From: Sphagnum compactum
Taxonomy: Eukaryota > Bryophyta > Sphagnopsida > Sphagnales
Assembly: GCA_965153455.1 (NCBI GenBank)
Contig: OZ234499.1
Location: 11,342,271 to 11,406,270, forward strand
Length of the DNA stretch: 64,000 nt
Reading direction: 5' to 3'
Positions 51,601-64,000 of the stretch are shown here, in pieces; the first letter of the stretch is position 1, and every line of letters begins with the position of its first letter. The position numbers and the translations under genes were made by a program. The notes under the pieces were generated by a model, which saw only the letters and a list, made by a program, of their open reading frames with translations, did no database searches and had not been told where the DNA came from.

Positions 51601-51812
51601 TTTCATGTTGAGTTAACATTCACTTAATATTAAGTAATCACCCATTTAAAATTGGGTGCCACTTAAGATGCCACCTAGATTTTCACTTAACATTAGGTGT
51701 GAATGCACCTTGAATATCAAGTATATACTTGGCTGATGCCAGTCCAAAAATCAGTCTTCTATCTAATACCAGGACTAGCTGGTATTTTCAAAAGTCGATA
51801 CCAGACCAAAAA
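48621..51812. other. Spacer with small direct repeats, no recognised gene
   Basis: Holds a direct repeat 'agggtttgtgtaatttc' (about 49521 and 49578), a direct repeat 'tttcactcttaaggagtagg' (about 50083 and 50168) and several short homopolymers. Open frames of up to 130 codons on the minus strand near 50600-51000 lack any family signature and contain simple repeats. Confidence 0.45.
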
Positions 51813-52094
51813 CACTACTTGATACTAACCAATATCAATATTGAAACAATATTTCATGATGGCATATTACCTTCATTGAAATGGCAAGTTGTATTTCAAT
51901 ATTTTTCACTACTTGATACTAACCAATATCAATATTGAAACAATATTTCATGATGGCATATTACCTTCATTGAAATGGCAAGTTGTATTTCAATATTTTT
52001 CACTACTTGATACTAACCAATATCAATATTGAAACAATATTTCATGATGGCATATTACCTTCATTGAAATGGCAAGTATTATTTCAATATTTTT
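51813..52094. repeat. Tandem repeat, three nearly identical 94-bp copies
   Basis: Copies start at 51813, 51907 and 52001, each beginning 'cactacttgatactaaccaa'. They are almost identical over their whole length, so the array is young or homogenised. Confidence 0.92.
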
Positions 52095-54480
52095 CTGTAC
52101 TAGGAGGAAGAAAAGAAAAGAAAAAAAAAGAAAAAAAAAAAAGGCAAGTTGAAGAAAAAGCTGAACTTTTTGAGTTTTAAGTCTTAGTTTTCAAAATATA
52201 CTTAGAACCATAGTTATACATTCTCATTGGGCCTTCATTGAGTGAGTTAGCTTTATGCCATGCAACACCCTTGGGCTTGGGCGTTGCTAAAATAATGAGC
52301 CCTTTGGTCTCGGGACTGGGGGGGCCTGTTCTTTCGAGAATGTCCCTAGCTCTCTAGCGTTACACTTCATATAACCAACCCACCTATTTACTTACCTACC
52401 TATGGGACTCGGATATCTATCCTTTATAATACCAAACTGAAACCTGATGGCAACTCAACCAGGGTTCATCCTCATTACCTACCACCATAGGGTTCCAAGG
52501 GAAGGTGCACTGGCTGCTGTTGGTCCACTTTGGGCTTGTTCCATGCCTCTTGAATTTCGGTTCCACTTGGAAGAAAAAGTAAAATATGAACAGAGTCCCA
52601 TCATGTCCATCTTGTTGGTGTTGATTGAGCCAATTTTGTGTGTTATCATGAAGGAAACAAGAACTTTTCAATCACATTTTAGGCAAGGAGTATTTGAAAT
52701 GGTCACATGATGTTTGTATACCTTTGGCCTTTTTGCAAATACCCATAATTTGTAGTCAACGCTTCTCTTTTCAGAAAACCAGAGAGTGTCAAAGAGGGCA
52801 AAACCCCATAGTACATAGCTGGGAGGCAGAGCAAAAGCATAGAATACAAAAGCATTGGATCAACACATCTGATGAAGAAGAAGAACAACAACAAGAAGAG
52901 GAAGAAGAGGAAGAAGCTCGAAGCAATCATTGGACTTGTTCCATTGTGCAAATATGCTCTTTTGCCCTTTTGAGCAAACTCCTGACCACTACTGACTGCC
53001 CTACTACTCCCATATCACACCCAACTTTGTCTCTTTGAGACTTTCATGTACAAATTGTTTTAAGATTTAATCCATTCCAAGGTATGTAGGAACAAAATCA
53101 ACATTTGGTTCAAAATTTGTTACAATAAAAATCTCAAATGCAACTAAACCCATTTGTGGAAAAGAAAAACGAAAGTGGCACTTTAACTTGTTTTCATGCA
53201 TGTACCTCACACGAGGGCCAAGTTTGTCATTAAAAGAATCCTTAATAAAATAATGAAATGAATTTTTGTGAAAATACGAAGGTGTGGTGTTGAAAATCAT
53301 CAAAATTTATTGCAGGAAGAATTCTGAACAATTTTACTCCTTTTTGCATGACAAGTTAATATTATTAATAATGAAAAATAATAATAAATTCAAATTTATG
53401 AAAACGAATTAATATTTTGAAAAATAATAACTATTCATTTTCTCAATGTGGAAGCTGACCTTAGGTTATGGTTGTGTGTGTTGTGTACAAGGGCTGTACA
53501 GGGTGTAAAAACCATCGCACTTTTCTTTTATAAAATTTTGGTGGGTCCTGGGAAAAAAATGATAGTGAGCATTTTGCGAAGCATAATGGCCTCTGAGGTG
53601 GGCATTACGCTTTTTTGAAATGCCCACTGCTGTATTACACTTTTTAAAGCGCCACGGAATGTACACTAAAAACAACAAGCTGAGGTAAAAAAATTTGCGT
53701 ATAAGGTAATGGCCATTGGAAGGACCTGGCCAAGTGGCGGGGATGGCCGTGGGCGGGATCCCGACCAATGACCATCATTTGATGTAATTGGCCGTGAGGA
53801 GAGATTCTGCCACATCATTATGAACCTTTTAGACTATCTGTATATTTTATGTGAGGGGTTGCATGCATTTGAAAGAGCAGTTGACCCTAAGAATCTAAGG
53901 GGGAGGGGTGGAATTTCTCTTTGAGAAAAAATTAGGTGTTTAGGTAATATTTTGAAAGTTGGGGTTTGAGTTGGGGGGGGGGGGGGGGGGGGTGCCGGGT
54001 TTCCCCTTAGTAGAAAAATTGTTTTTTGCAACTTGTTTTAGACAACCACATAAGTTGCATACAAATAAAAAATAGTTGGGTCCTTGAGTGACCAAAGTTC
54101 ATAGACATTAAGGTCCCTTCTGTTCCTACATAGTAGGTGTAAGATCCCTCCTCTTCTCTAGCATGATGTGAACATCATAAGGTGCCCTCCAAATGAATTA
54201 GGAAATTTCTGGAAGTGCTTTACAAACGTGGGGGGACCCCTCCAGGAAGTTTCCTGGTAATGAGGCCGCTCTTTGCCTCTAGGAAACATGTTCATCTACA
54301 GGAGAGGTGTAAAAAGAAATCAAGTGTCTACTAGCTATTTGCCACTTCGGTGACTAGGTAGTTCACGGTAAAAAAGTAATTATTAAAGAATTTGGGTGCG
54401 GGGGTAAAAAAGTAAATAAAAAGAATTTGGGGTGCGGGGGTGGGGGGTGAGTGGGTCCATGCATGCTCATAATAATATGA
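52095..54480. other. Spacer upstream of the SEUSS-like gene
   Basis: Includes a purine tract (52110-52142), a GAA-rich stretch (52873-52917) that yields a Glu-rich open frame, and the homopolymer of 20 G at 53973-53992. No gene was recognised. Confidence 0.45.
53973..53992 (+). repeat. Poly-G run of 20
   Basis: An uninterrupted run of G on the plus strand that could form a G-quadruplex. A second G-rich tract (12 G, C, 6 G) lies at 54482-54500. Confidence 0.9.
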
Positions 54481-54500
54481 CGGGGGGGGGGGGCGGGGGG

Positions 54501-56075
54501 CCTAGGGAGCGACGAACGAAGACGAAAAGCTGGATCGATGAACGAGAAACACAGGAAATCGTCGTCTCGCACCTCTGGAAGGCGAACGCTGGGCCGCAGC
54601 TGAAGCTTTTGCAGCAGGCAGCAACACGCTCGCACGCCCGCGCGCACGCCCAACAACTGGCCGCACCCTGTACCACCGCTTCTTCTTCTTCTTCTTCTTC
54701 TTCGTTCAATGCAGGGCCTAATTGGAACGGAGGAGGTGAGCCTGGCTGTGTGGAGAACATGTGATCATGGCTAAGCTCCGCCCCCCACTACTCGCCGTCG
54801 AAGTCGCTGGGGGCATACAACTAGAGCTTTGGGAGGTGGTGGTGGCGGTTGTTGCAGCTGCTGTTGCGCTTCAATATGCTGGCTAGTTTCTGCAGTCTGC
54901 CTGCCCTCTCTCGATGCGGGAGTGTCGCCTGGGTGTACAGGTCGGTGGATCTAGACTAGTATATACTTTCCTTCTCTTTTGCTTTTGTTTATTTTCCCCC
55001 TTCCTCTGTTTCAGTCTATGTAACATGCGGCAGCCCTGGCGCAAATTCGTTCGGCACTCAGAAAACAGGTAGAGAGAGAGAGAGAGAGAGAGAGAGAGTG
55101 TGTGTGTGTGTGTGGAAGAGATAGATATAGAGTTTGGCGAGGGACAAAAAGGAAGAGAACTCGAAAGCGAATGTATTTTTTATCGAGCATCTCATGAAGT
55201 TATTTCCTCGGAGGCTCTTTTCCTTAGAAGCAGAGTGCATTGTCCTTTGCAAGGTAACCCTAGTTTGCCACTTCTTATGGGAGCAAGGAGCTCGTTTCTT
55301 CAACTAACGTACTGCGATGGAACACTTAGGAAGACCTGGAACAGTTTTTAGCTTGGAAAGGAACTAGTCCAGTTTAGCACGCCTTTCATTGAGCCACTGC
55401 GGGTAGCCAGGGAATCACTTCAAAGCTTCCTTGAAGCGGGAAGTGACCAGAGGCAAGGGTCTGTGGCAAGGTGCTGCCAGTGCATCCTTAATGCTGGAAG
55501 CTTACCTGCAACATGAATGTAATGTGCTTTAGCCGTACTGAAGGCACACTGCAAAGCTGCAGGAAAGAAACAACATGCTAGGTGGTTCTGTGTTCCATCA
55601 ACAATTTTGATGACAATAGCTTTGTGTAAGGGATAAAGAACAACAGAATCATGAAACCGTAGATGGACCGGAGTAGAGCTTCAAAACTTTCAGAACAGGA
55701 GGCTCTGACTTCATGTGTGGTTTGTTACCAGATCTAGCTTCCTAGCCACCTTTAGCAATTGTTGTCTCTGGACTCTTCAAGCACTAGAGCCACAGCTTGC
55801 AGACAAGCTTGATGGATTTGAAGACTGATGTGTGTGGCACATTTTGGTAAGAAGACCAGGTCAGGCCAGTCTGTCTGTCTGTCTGTCCACCCAGTAAAAC
55901 CACTGGTTTTATCTGTTGTGTTGATGAGTGACAATTACAGTGTGAGAAGCTATTTCAGAGTGTGACAATTGTGGGTAGCAACCTCATGTTGTTTCAAAGA
56001 AATCAGTGGTTTGTTTCTTGTCTCTAGTTAGAAGGACTGGGAGAACCAAACTGTGAGCAGTTGATTTTGTCAGGT
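54501..56075 (+). promoter_or_regulatory. SEUSS-like 5' leader and promoter region
   Basis: GC-rich for this window around 54500-54860, with CG dinucleotides, a (TTC)n run at about 54679-54702, and (GA)n(TG)n at 55070-55113. The acceptor TTTTGTCAG/GT directly before the ATG at 56076 shows that at least one intron interrupts the 5'UTR. Several short upstream open frames exist. The transcription start was not located. Confidence 0.5.
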
Positions 56076-59000
56076 ATGAGCCAAGGCTTCAATGTTGGAG
56101 CTAGTGCTGTGGGGTCAAATGCTCAACCCCCCGGCAGTATTGCAGGCCATTCTGGGCTCACAAGTCTACAGCACAATAGCAGTATGGCACTGGCCTCTGA
56201 CTCTCATCCTTCACCTGGCCTGGGTTCCATGGGTTTGCCAGCTTCACCAAGGTCCTTCTCCTCAGGCTCACTCACCTCACTTGTCCGCCATCAAGTAGGG
56301 TCACCTCATTTGTCTCGACTTGAGCAGCAGGTGATTCTTGAATCTATACTCCATGAGAAAAGCAGAACTACAGTGCAGCTTATGCTAAGGCTATGAAGTG
56401 TGTTGCACCCCACCTGGATTGACTTCAAATTAACAAGGCATAGTTTGAATTCTTATCTGTATTCCGAACTTAATTTTTCGTGTTCAACATGCAGGAAAAT
56501 CAGCTGCATCAGCATCTTCAGCAGACTTCCTCTGTCACTCCACCATCACAGCTCTTGCTGCTGCAGCAGCAGCAACAACAACAATCTCAGTCTGTACAGC
56601 AGCAAGATCAGTTGCCCCAGGGATCTCAACAGCAGGTGGTGGCCCAATTGCTTGGAAATGGTTCCCCCTCTGTGGGAATTGGCCAGCAAGGACTGGGTGT
56701 AGGTGCAAGTGCCCAACAGGTGGTTGGTCTAGTGAACACTCAACAGCAGGCATTGACAAGGGTGAAGTTGGAGCCACAGCAGGCAGATCAGTCATTACAG
56801 CATCTTCAGCAGCAGCTTATGATCCCGAAGAGGGAAATGAAGAGTGAGGATGCTGTTGCTCATCAGGTTGGTGCCAGATTTTGTCATTTTGAAATGCTTC
56901 CTTCTTTTGTTGTCTCATCCATGTCAAGAGGCTCATTGTGTCCAGAACTGTGACAGAAACTCAGGATTCAGTTTTTTCTGTAATTTTGAGCAGATTATTA
57001 TATACTTATCTACACCACCATTGGCAGCTGATGAAGTCAGTGGGGAGTAGTGGCAACTAGTCACTGCCATTCATGATGAAGGTAACAGACTGATACTTTG
57101 TGAGTGCCACTCACAAGGTCATGACTGCACTCGTTGTTGTCATGTTTGTTTGGCTGGAAGGGACACACAAAGGGTGATTGTGCAGTTTTCTTTTGCAATC
57201 CCATAGGTATGTCAGGAAGCTCATATATTTTTCCAGATTCATGGTGTTTTGTAGTCAGTTCAATCCAGGTTATGTGGCAATTGTGACTTGAGTTCTTGGA
57301 TTCTGACCAGTTGTTTGGCCTGTTTTCGGCTGCTTTGCTCTTTCTTGTCATGTTTTCTCTTTTGAACACCTGATACACCAGGTGGTTCAGCATTCTATCC
57401 AGAGACCTGATACACTAGGTTTATCCCCTCAGCTTCAAAGACAAGATTTGCAATTGCAAATGCAAAGGCAGCAGCACCCACACCAAATTCATCCACAACA
57501 GAACTTGCTACAGCAGCAGCAGCAGCGTCTCCTACAGCAACAGCAGCAGCTTCTGCATTCACATCACCTCCAAAGAAGTCCACTTCAGCTCCAGCAGCAT
57601 CAGCATGAGCTCCAGTTGCAGCAGCATGTTGGCAACCTCCAAACTGCAGGTCAGTCTCTCTTGTTAGTTTTCAAACCCTCAAACTCTCTCCCCAAGCCTA
57701 TGATATGGTGGGCTTGTGATAACAATGGACACTTTCGGATGTTAGGGAGGAAATCAAAGGGGAGGAATAATGTGGATTCCAATCCTATAATGTGTTGGGT
57801 TTGTCTAGGTTCTTCCACTGGAGTTTCCCTGCAAATGATAACCTCCATCCTATAGCCTTTCCAATTTCTTGATTGCTCATCCTGAAACTGGCCCTTGCTC
57901 TTTCCAAAACAAAGTGGGGTCTTTGGCCACACTACTATAGCAAATAGATTCTTATTAGTTGAACTCCACCAAAACTGGCCATAAGGTCTTCCACCTCAAG
58001 GGTATGGCAGGTAGTCTTATGAGGATAGCCCTTCTCAATCTCCTTATGAATTCTTTTTTCCACATCCACAATTTGTGATTTTATTCTTTCTCCTGGTTCT
58101 GTATGGGCTTTTGTGCTTTTGGTGAATGCTAGAATATGGTTTTAATGTAGTCTTAAGTGTAATGACAGATGACTTTGTGCTAAATTTCTGGTTGCTTTGT
58201 GTTTTGTTGATTTTGAAGCAGCTCAGGCAAAGCAGCCAGCTTTTGAACCAGGGGTTTGTGCTCGACGACTGATGGAGTATATGTGTCATCAGCGCCATCG
58301 GCCTCAAGTAAGTTCATTTTCTGGAGATGATAGTGATATAGAAAGATGAGACCATTAATGAAATCAGCTCCAGAACCACTGCTAAGGCCAAAAACTTTTA
58401 GCCTATGTCTCTAATGATTTAATTTCCCTGAGCAAGTTTCAGACATGAACTTGTTAGCAGGTATTTCTGCAGTTATATGGAAGCCTTCTGCTTCTTAAGT
58501 CAACAATATCTGTTGAATTTGCAGGACAACAATATTATGTTTTGGCGAAAGTTTGTTGCGGAGTATTTTGCTCCACGGGCCAAGAAGCGCTGGTGTGTCT
58601 CTCTCTATGGGAGTGGTGGTCGACAACCAACTGGTGTCTTTCCCCAGGTCTCTATTAAACTTGGTTTCATATTTTCATCTCTAACTACCTACATTATTGT
58701 GCACTACACTGGCTTCTGAGTATATTTCTTCAAGAATTTTACTTGTGTGGAACTCCAGTGTAAGTAGATCTGTGATCCATGTTACAAAGGTTTTGCTTCT
58801 ATCTGGCAGGATGTTTGGCAGTGTGAAATATGCGGCTCAAAGCCTGGTCGAGGTTTTGGTAAGACACCACTGGCTCTTGCCTTATGGTGCTTATATGTTG
58901 GCACTCTAACTCTCTGTAATTAACACAGATGTTTGATGCAGTGTGATGTTGAGATTGACCTATGCAGAAGATAGCCTACAGTACGCATAGCATGTTGTGC

Positions 59001-62000
59001 TGCTCAGGCCAGGAAAAATTTGTTGATGGAATGTAATAGTATGAGTTGTAAGTCCAAGGACATGCTTTGAGGAACAGAAATCTTAGGCATTCAAGGTTAT
59101 GCACCTGACAGATGTTCACTGTATTGGCAGAGACAACTGTGGAGGTGCTGCCCAGGTTGTGCAAGATAAAGTATGACAGTGGCATCACTGAGGAGCTTCT
59201 ATTTGTAGATTTGCCCAATGAATATTGCTTAAGTTCAGGACAACTGGTTTTGGAGTATGGGAAAGCCATTCAAGAGAGTGTTTTTCAGCAACTGCGAGTG
59301 GTGCGGGATGGCCAATTACGTATTATCTTTTCTGCTGATCTCAAAGTAATCATCTTTTGATTTTGTCCAGGTTAATTTGCCTCTTGGATGATATCATTGA
59401 CCTATCATGTACTCATGGTCAAGTGTTTCTCAGATGTACATATATGTACTGTGGGGTGGACTGGTGTAGATTATGTCATGGGAGTTTTGTGCACGAAGTC
59501 ATGAAGAGCTTCTTCCACGAAGGTTGATAATACCACAGGTGAACATTACTTGTGTTACTTGAGCTACTTCTGAATTTCTCAGCAACCACGGAAACAACAT
59601 TTCCAGGGATAAGAACAATCCTGAATGTTGGGTGCAATGGGGTGATGACTTCAGGTGACATCTTTGGCAGCCATTGCTCAGAAGTACCAGACATCAGTGT
59701 CTCAAAGTGGAGGGGGTCTTTCTCTTCAAGAGATGCAGACCAATTGCAGTTTGTAAGTACCAAGCACTCAACCAAGTGCAATTTATATGAAGATTGTTAT
59801 GAATATTGTGTGATACAAGTGAGATGCATGTGGCCATGATCCTGTTTATTAGGATGTGCTGCCTTGTGATGACCATTCACTGAAAGTCACAGAATGGTTT
59901 TTGAAGTTTTTCTGACTTAGGCTGAATTCTTCTGAGCATAGAGTATGCATCCTTGTTAGCAATTGCTGTTTGTGTGCACTGCGTGCTGAGGTTGATGATT
60001 GATCAGATGCAAAGTGTCCTAAACTTCAAAGTGAATCTTGGATTCTTGGCAGACACCTAGGCTCTAGTAGTAGTTAGCTGTGGAGATGAGAGTATTCTGT
60101 CATAGCACTTAGCAAAGTTGCTGTTGATCTGTCATACAGTGTGATATCCTGTGCCTTGAAAATCTTAGTGGTCCTACACACTGTCACAATTGACTCTCTA
60201 CAGTATTATTGTGCAAAACCTTGCAGCCTATCAGTTATTGAGCTACAGGTAAAGTTTGCTGATGATGTCAATAAAATCTGTACACATTCCATTAACTAAA
60301 ATACTGTTATTAGCTCTCAGCAGATTTATGTGCAACTGGATCTCCTCCAGTCAAAAGACACAGGATGCTAATTGATCCACACAATAGGTTCTCTAACTAT
60401 TGAAGTTTTCTGAAATGAGTAGTGTCTTGTGTTTTCAGATTTGTGACAAGTGCTCGTCAGCTTGCAAGGAACTTGGAGGTGCCCACAGTGAATGATTTGG
60501 GTTATACCAAGCGCTATGTCCGGTGTCTGCAGGTAATGATCCTTGTGGGAATTGAACTGCTTTTTGTCAAGATGTTTTGATGGAAATTGCTGTTGTGCCT
60601 ACTGCTTGTAATTTGTTGCATTAAGGTGAAACTGGGTGGGCTTATTTGTGCAGATTTCAGAAGTGGTGAACAGTATGAAAGATCTGATAGATTTTAGCCG
60701 AGAGAACAGAATTGGTCCAATTGGTAAGCCTTTGTGACAGTGCAAGAGAAAGGAGGTAGCTTTTGCCATTCACAAGTTCCAATTGTGTTCTTATGCAAGT
60801 TCCAGACTTTAGATGACAATCATTACTTGGATGGACTGAATCACAGTGCCTAAAGTGAGTGATCAGGTCTTGTCTCCCACCTATCTCTAACATGGAATCT
60901 GGAATGGAGGGCAGACAGCTTACATAGCTTTCCACGACAAAGCTCGCAGGCTGCAGGTGGTTTGATAGGCAATCCAGCTCAACAGCAACAACAGCAACAG
61001 GATCAGCAGCAGGAACAGTTGGAGCTGCAGAATCTGATTGCAGACACAGGTCCCAACAATTCTCTGAGTAGCCTCCAGCACCAACTAAACACAGGAAGTG
61101 GTAGCAGGGGAAATAGCCTCAGCAGCCCAATCCATGAGGGAGTTTCCAATCCACTTATGTCATTTCTTCACCGGGGTTCACTGCCATCATTGCAGGAGCC
61201 TTTACAAGGTTCCCTGCAAAACTCCCATGAAACAGGCTTCTCTAACTCACTTGGAGGAGGCCTTCATGGTCAGCAGCGCCAGCTAACCTTGCCACCACCG
61301 CAGCAGCAGCAGCAGCAGCAACAGCAGGCTTCTGGAGTTGGAGGTTCTCGCACAGGATCCCACCAAAACTCTCCAACAAATTCACTTTCTTCTCTTCAAA
61401 ATTCACTTGCCTCATTCTCAGGGGGAGGTTTAGCTGGATCTTCATCAAATCGGAACCTGCTCTCAAGTACACTCCAGCAAAACACATCTGGGGCAGTTGG
61501 GGTGGCCAGCCTACTAGAGCAGCAGCAGCAAACAGCTCTTCAATCTGGTCAGGGAAGCCAACACCAACATCACAATACACAAAATGTGGCACACCATGTT
61601 TTGCAAGAGATGATGATGAATCAGGAAATGAACAGGGGAAGCTCATTTCAACAACCACTAGGGTTGACTGATTTGGATGGCAACCAGGGTGTCAATGGAG
61701 GGTTCTCAGGTTCTATGAACTCCTTCACTGGTGCAGGAGGGGGCCATGGAACTGGAACAGCAAACTTAGGAGTTGGAAGTAACGGAGTTATTAGTAACCA
61801 ACTAGGGCTCAATAGTGGTAACCTTGGGGGGTTGGCAGGGGTCTTAAGCCCAATTGGTGGGGCTGGTGGCAACACAGCCCTTGTGAGCCTTGGAAACCAT
61901 AGCCTTAGAAGCTTGGGGAGTGGGCTTGGCAGTTTGGGAGGAAATGCAGGTGTAATGAACACTCTGAATGGGAGGCTTAATCTGGCTGGCATGGGGCAGC

Positions 62001-62131
62001 AACAGGATGTGCAGATGCAAGATCCAAGTCACCAATCACATCACGAGCTTGGGGGAACAGGTTTGCTTGGTGATGGTCTAAGTCCACCTAGTGGGTTTGG
62101 TGGAATCCAATTTAACTGGAAGACCCCATGA
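56076..62131 (+). CDS. SEU: SEUSS-like transcriptional adaptor (LIM-domain-binding family)
   Basis: Twelve coding exons: 56076-56330, 56495-56866, 57382-57649, 58222-58307, 58525-58647, 58810-58858, 59131-59345, 59470-59538, 59655-59752, 60439-60532, 60654-60723, 60915-62131. They join in phase to 971 residues (Arabidopsis SEU is about 880). The N-terminal 300 residues are Gln-rich. The LDB-like core, about residues 300-570, reads CARRLMEYMCHQRHRPQ, NNIMFWRKFVAEYFAP, KKRWCVSLYGSGGRQPTGVF, KAIQESVFQQLRVVRDGQLR, SWEFCARSHEELLPRR and NDLGYTKRYVRCLQ, ending SEVVNSMKDLIDFSRENR. The last exon is a 405-residue Gln-, Ser- and Gly-rich tail ending GGIQFNWKTP. In flowering plants SEU pairs with the Groucho-type repressor LEUNIG in developmental gene repression in the nucleus. 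No DNA-binding domain is seen, as expected. Confidence 0.95.
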
Positions 62132-63665
62132 GCAATCAGATTCAGTTGGATTATATCTGCATTTGTGGCTTCCTGTCATCACTCTCATATGTTCCTGGAA
62201 CAAAGCTTCATTCTCACTTCGCAAGAACTTATAATCCTGCCAGCATCACACATCAAGGTATTCTTCCACCAGTACCTTGTTGACTGGATTTCAACCAGAG
62301 GAGACCTTAGGTCAAGGTCAAGATCGAGATGCTTAGGGATATTATCAGCTCTTAGATTGGTCTGTGTTACTCTTGGTCGGCTTCATTTGGTGGTCCTTGG
62401 AAACTCCACAAACCAGTCTCTAAGGCATTGTGAGACAGGAAGCAATATGTCATGAGAGTTTTCACAGTTAGTGTACCAAGTCTACTACGGTAAAAGAGTC
62501 CTGCTAAGTGTTCAACTGTTAGTGAGATAATTTTTAGATTCTCATTGATTTGAGGGAAGGATCTCTCCTGTGTGAAAGCCACTGTGTGGGAGATTGATTT
62601 GTTGACTGAACAGTTTTGGGTCAAATGCTACCTGTATGTTTACACTGGAAAAAGAAAAAATCTCAGCTTCAAAGCATTGAGGAATGATGCATTTGGGGGG
62701 CACCCCCACAGCTTGATGACATTCCAAATGTTTTTGGTCAACATCATAATAAGATGAAGACCCACAACCTGGTGTGGCTGAAAACCGCCATCAAAGTTTT
62801 TCTGTTTGTTAGTTTTGTTTTGCTTCTATTTGTTTGGAGTTACAAACCAAACCTTTGTTTGGGCCACCCATTAGATATCAATTTTGTGTGAATAAATTAC
62901 ATGCATTTATACAAATAGTTCTGTTCTATCAAAGCAGTTGGGTCTATGAGCATTTGGTAGAAGGAATACAACACTTGCTGCACAATTTGTCTAGGTGACT
63001 AATCTAGGTAGTATCTGCAACTACGCTCGTGCATATGTTTGGTAACTACAACACAAACTAACAAATTTTTTTGACAATCAATTGTGTATGGAGTAGTAAT
63101 AATTCACACCTGAAAAAAAACACTTTGGCAGCCAAAAAAAAGTCTGGAATTTTTTCTATAGAAGCAATTGTTACTGTGTTGAAAAGAAAAAATTCTCAAA
63201 ATTGTTGACAATTAGTTGTGTATGGGAGTAACAGTGCACACAAAAAGCACAACATTATCAAACAAAAAAAAAGCCATGACATTATCAACGAGGGGTGGGG
63301 CCTGGCCATTTACATTAAAAATTTTGTATCTTAAGGCAAAAGAAGAATTATGGAAACTCAAATATTTCACCATGCAAAAATATAATCTTCAAAAAATCCT
63401 TTAAAAGAAACTAAAATCCCTCAAGATATTATAACTCTATAACTAATCTCAAGTTTCAACACAAGCCAAAATATCATCTTTTGATATAAAAATAGACCTA
63501 TTATTATTACCTAGGGGCCAAAATCTCTTAAGCAAGTATACTCTATAATGAATCTTTAACACAATATCCTTGCCTTGGTAGTAGGCAAGGCCAACAAAGA
63601 TTGTCTCTCTAGACTTCAAAGTAGGAACAAAAGTTACCATATTGTGGGGCAGAAAAACGAAACAG
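62132..63665. other. SEUSS-like 3'UTR and spacer
   Basis: The first 600-750 bases are likely 3'UTR. Then comes AT-rich spacer including a partial direct repeat 'ttgacaatcaattgtgtatgg' / 'ttgacaattagttgtgtatgg' near 63071 and 63204. No other gene was seen. Confidence 0.45.
63653..63657 (-). terminator. Pol III T-run terminator of tRNA-Pro
   Basis: TTTTT on the minus strand shortly after the tRNA 3' end, the usual RNA polymerase III stop signal. Confidence 0.75.
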
Positions 63666-63737
63666 GGGGCATTGCGAGAATCGAACTCGCGACCTCTTGC
63701 ACCCTAAGCAAGAATCATACCACTAGACCAAATGCCC
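63666..63737 (-). tRNA. tRNA-Pro (anticodon AGG)
   Basis: The minus strand reads a complete 72-base tRNA. The seven-pair acceptor stem GGGCATT/AATGCCC is followed by discriminator C. The D arm has TGGTCTAGTGG and the anticodon stem TCTTGC/GCAAGA closes the loop TTAGGGT with anticodon AGG. The T arm is GCGAG-TTCGATT-CTCGC. There is no intron and no encoded CCA. Five T residues (63657-63653) about eight bases downstream give the Pol III terminator. It is nearly the standard plant tRNA-Pro(AGG). Confidence 0.96.
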
Positions 63738-64000
63738 ACGCATACAACAGAAGATTTGCAAAATTTAATAATATAAGAACAATTATACACTGTGAATTTC
63801 ATTGTGTAGGACAACATATCAGGTCAAACTTTGACACACTTACTTATGGTCTTTCCTTCTGGGTTTTGGCAGGGCTAGGGCAGTGAGCACAAAGTTCAAG
63901 AAATGATCCTGAAAGGTTCATCCAGACTATTTGGTAAGGATTGAGATGAATTTGTGTATGCAATTTTCCTTAGTCTTCTTTTGCCATTTTAACTTGGTTA
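63738..64000. other. Spacer to window end
   Basis: No gene recognised. Confidence 0.4.

Noticed and set aside
52694-53038. Glu-rich open frame near 52,900
   Set aside because: The acidic run is a GAA repeat; no start context, splice partner or family similarity.
54363-54764. GC-rich overlapping open frames on both strands
   Set aside because: Caused by G/C homopolymers and a TTC repeat in the SEUSS-like promoter and leader; no family signature.

Overview
The window is nuclear DNA of a land plant. The protein genes are split by short spliceosomal introns, and the products are typical plant proteins (a plastid Mfd-like helicase, a SEUSS-like co-regulator). The spacers are AT-rich, and plant telo-box motifs lie near gene starts. 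A cilium-associated NME7 gene points to a plant with flagellated sperm (bryophyte, lycophyte or fern; a moss is my guess). That placement is inference; no species is identified. All exon borders below were read by eye from splice signals, reading-frame phase and remembered family conservation.

Layout. 1-7,600: an Mfd/TRCF-type helicase on the minus strand, with its C-terminus running to or past the window start and a complex 5' leader at 6,400-7,450. 7,600-13,500: AT-rich spacer with a degenerate threefold repeat (8.3-9.4 kb) and a decayed hAT-like transposase gene (10.85-12.4 kb). 13,655-16,177: a Maf-type nucleotide pyrophosphatase (+). 17,955-22,493: an NDUFAF7-type mitochondrial methyltransferase (+) with one GC-AG intron. 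23,220-24,601: a glycine-rich secreted protein (-). 25-37.8 kb: about 12 kb of AT-rich spacer holding tandem repeats, a tRNA-derived SINE-like unit and a LINE reverse-transcriptase fragment.

37,830-about 42,700: NME7 (-), a DM10 domain plus two NDP-kinase domains, with an unresolved first exon and a duplicated 5' splice-donor segment. 42.7-54.4 kb: repeat-rich spacer containing a MITE with a perfect 33-bp terminal inverted repeat and several tandem repeats. 54.5-62.9 kb: a SEUSS-like transcriptional adaptor (+), fully readable over 12 coding exons. 63,666-63,737: tRNA-Pro(AGG) on the minus strand.

The genes are unrelated housekeeping or developmental genes, each presumably with its own promoter; there is no operon or cluster logic. 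I found no convincing novel multi-gene system. The most notable items are the NME7 gene, the duplicated or alternative 5' leader donors in front of Mfd and NME7, the young-looking MITE, the Met-run glycine-rich protein and the GC-AG intron.
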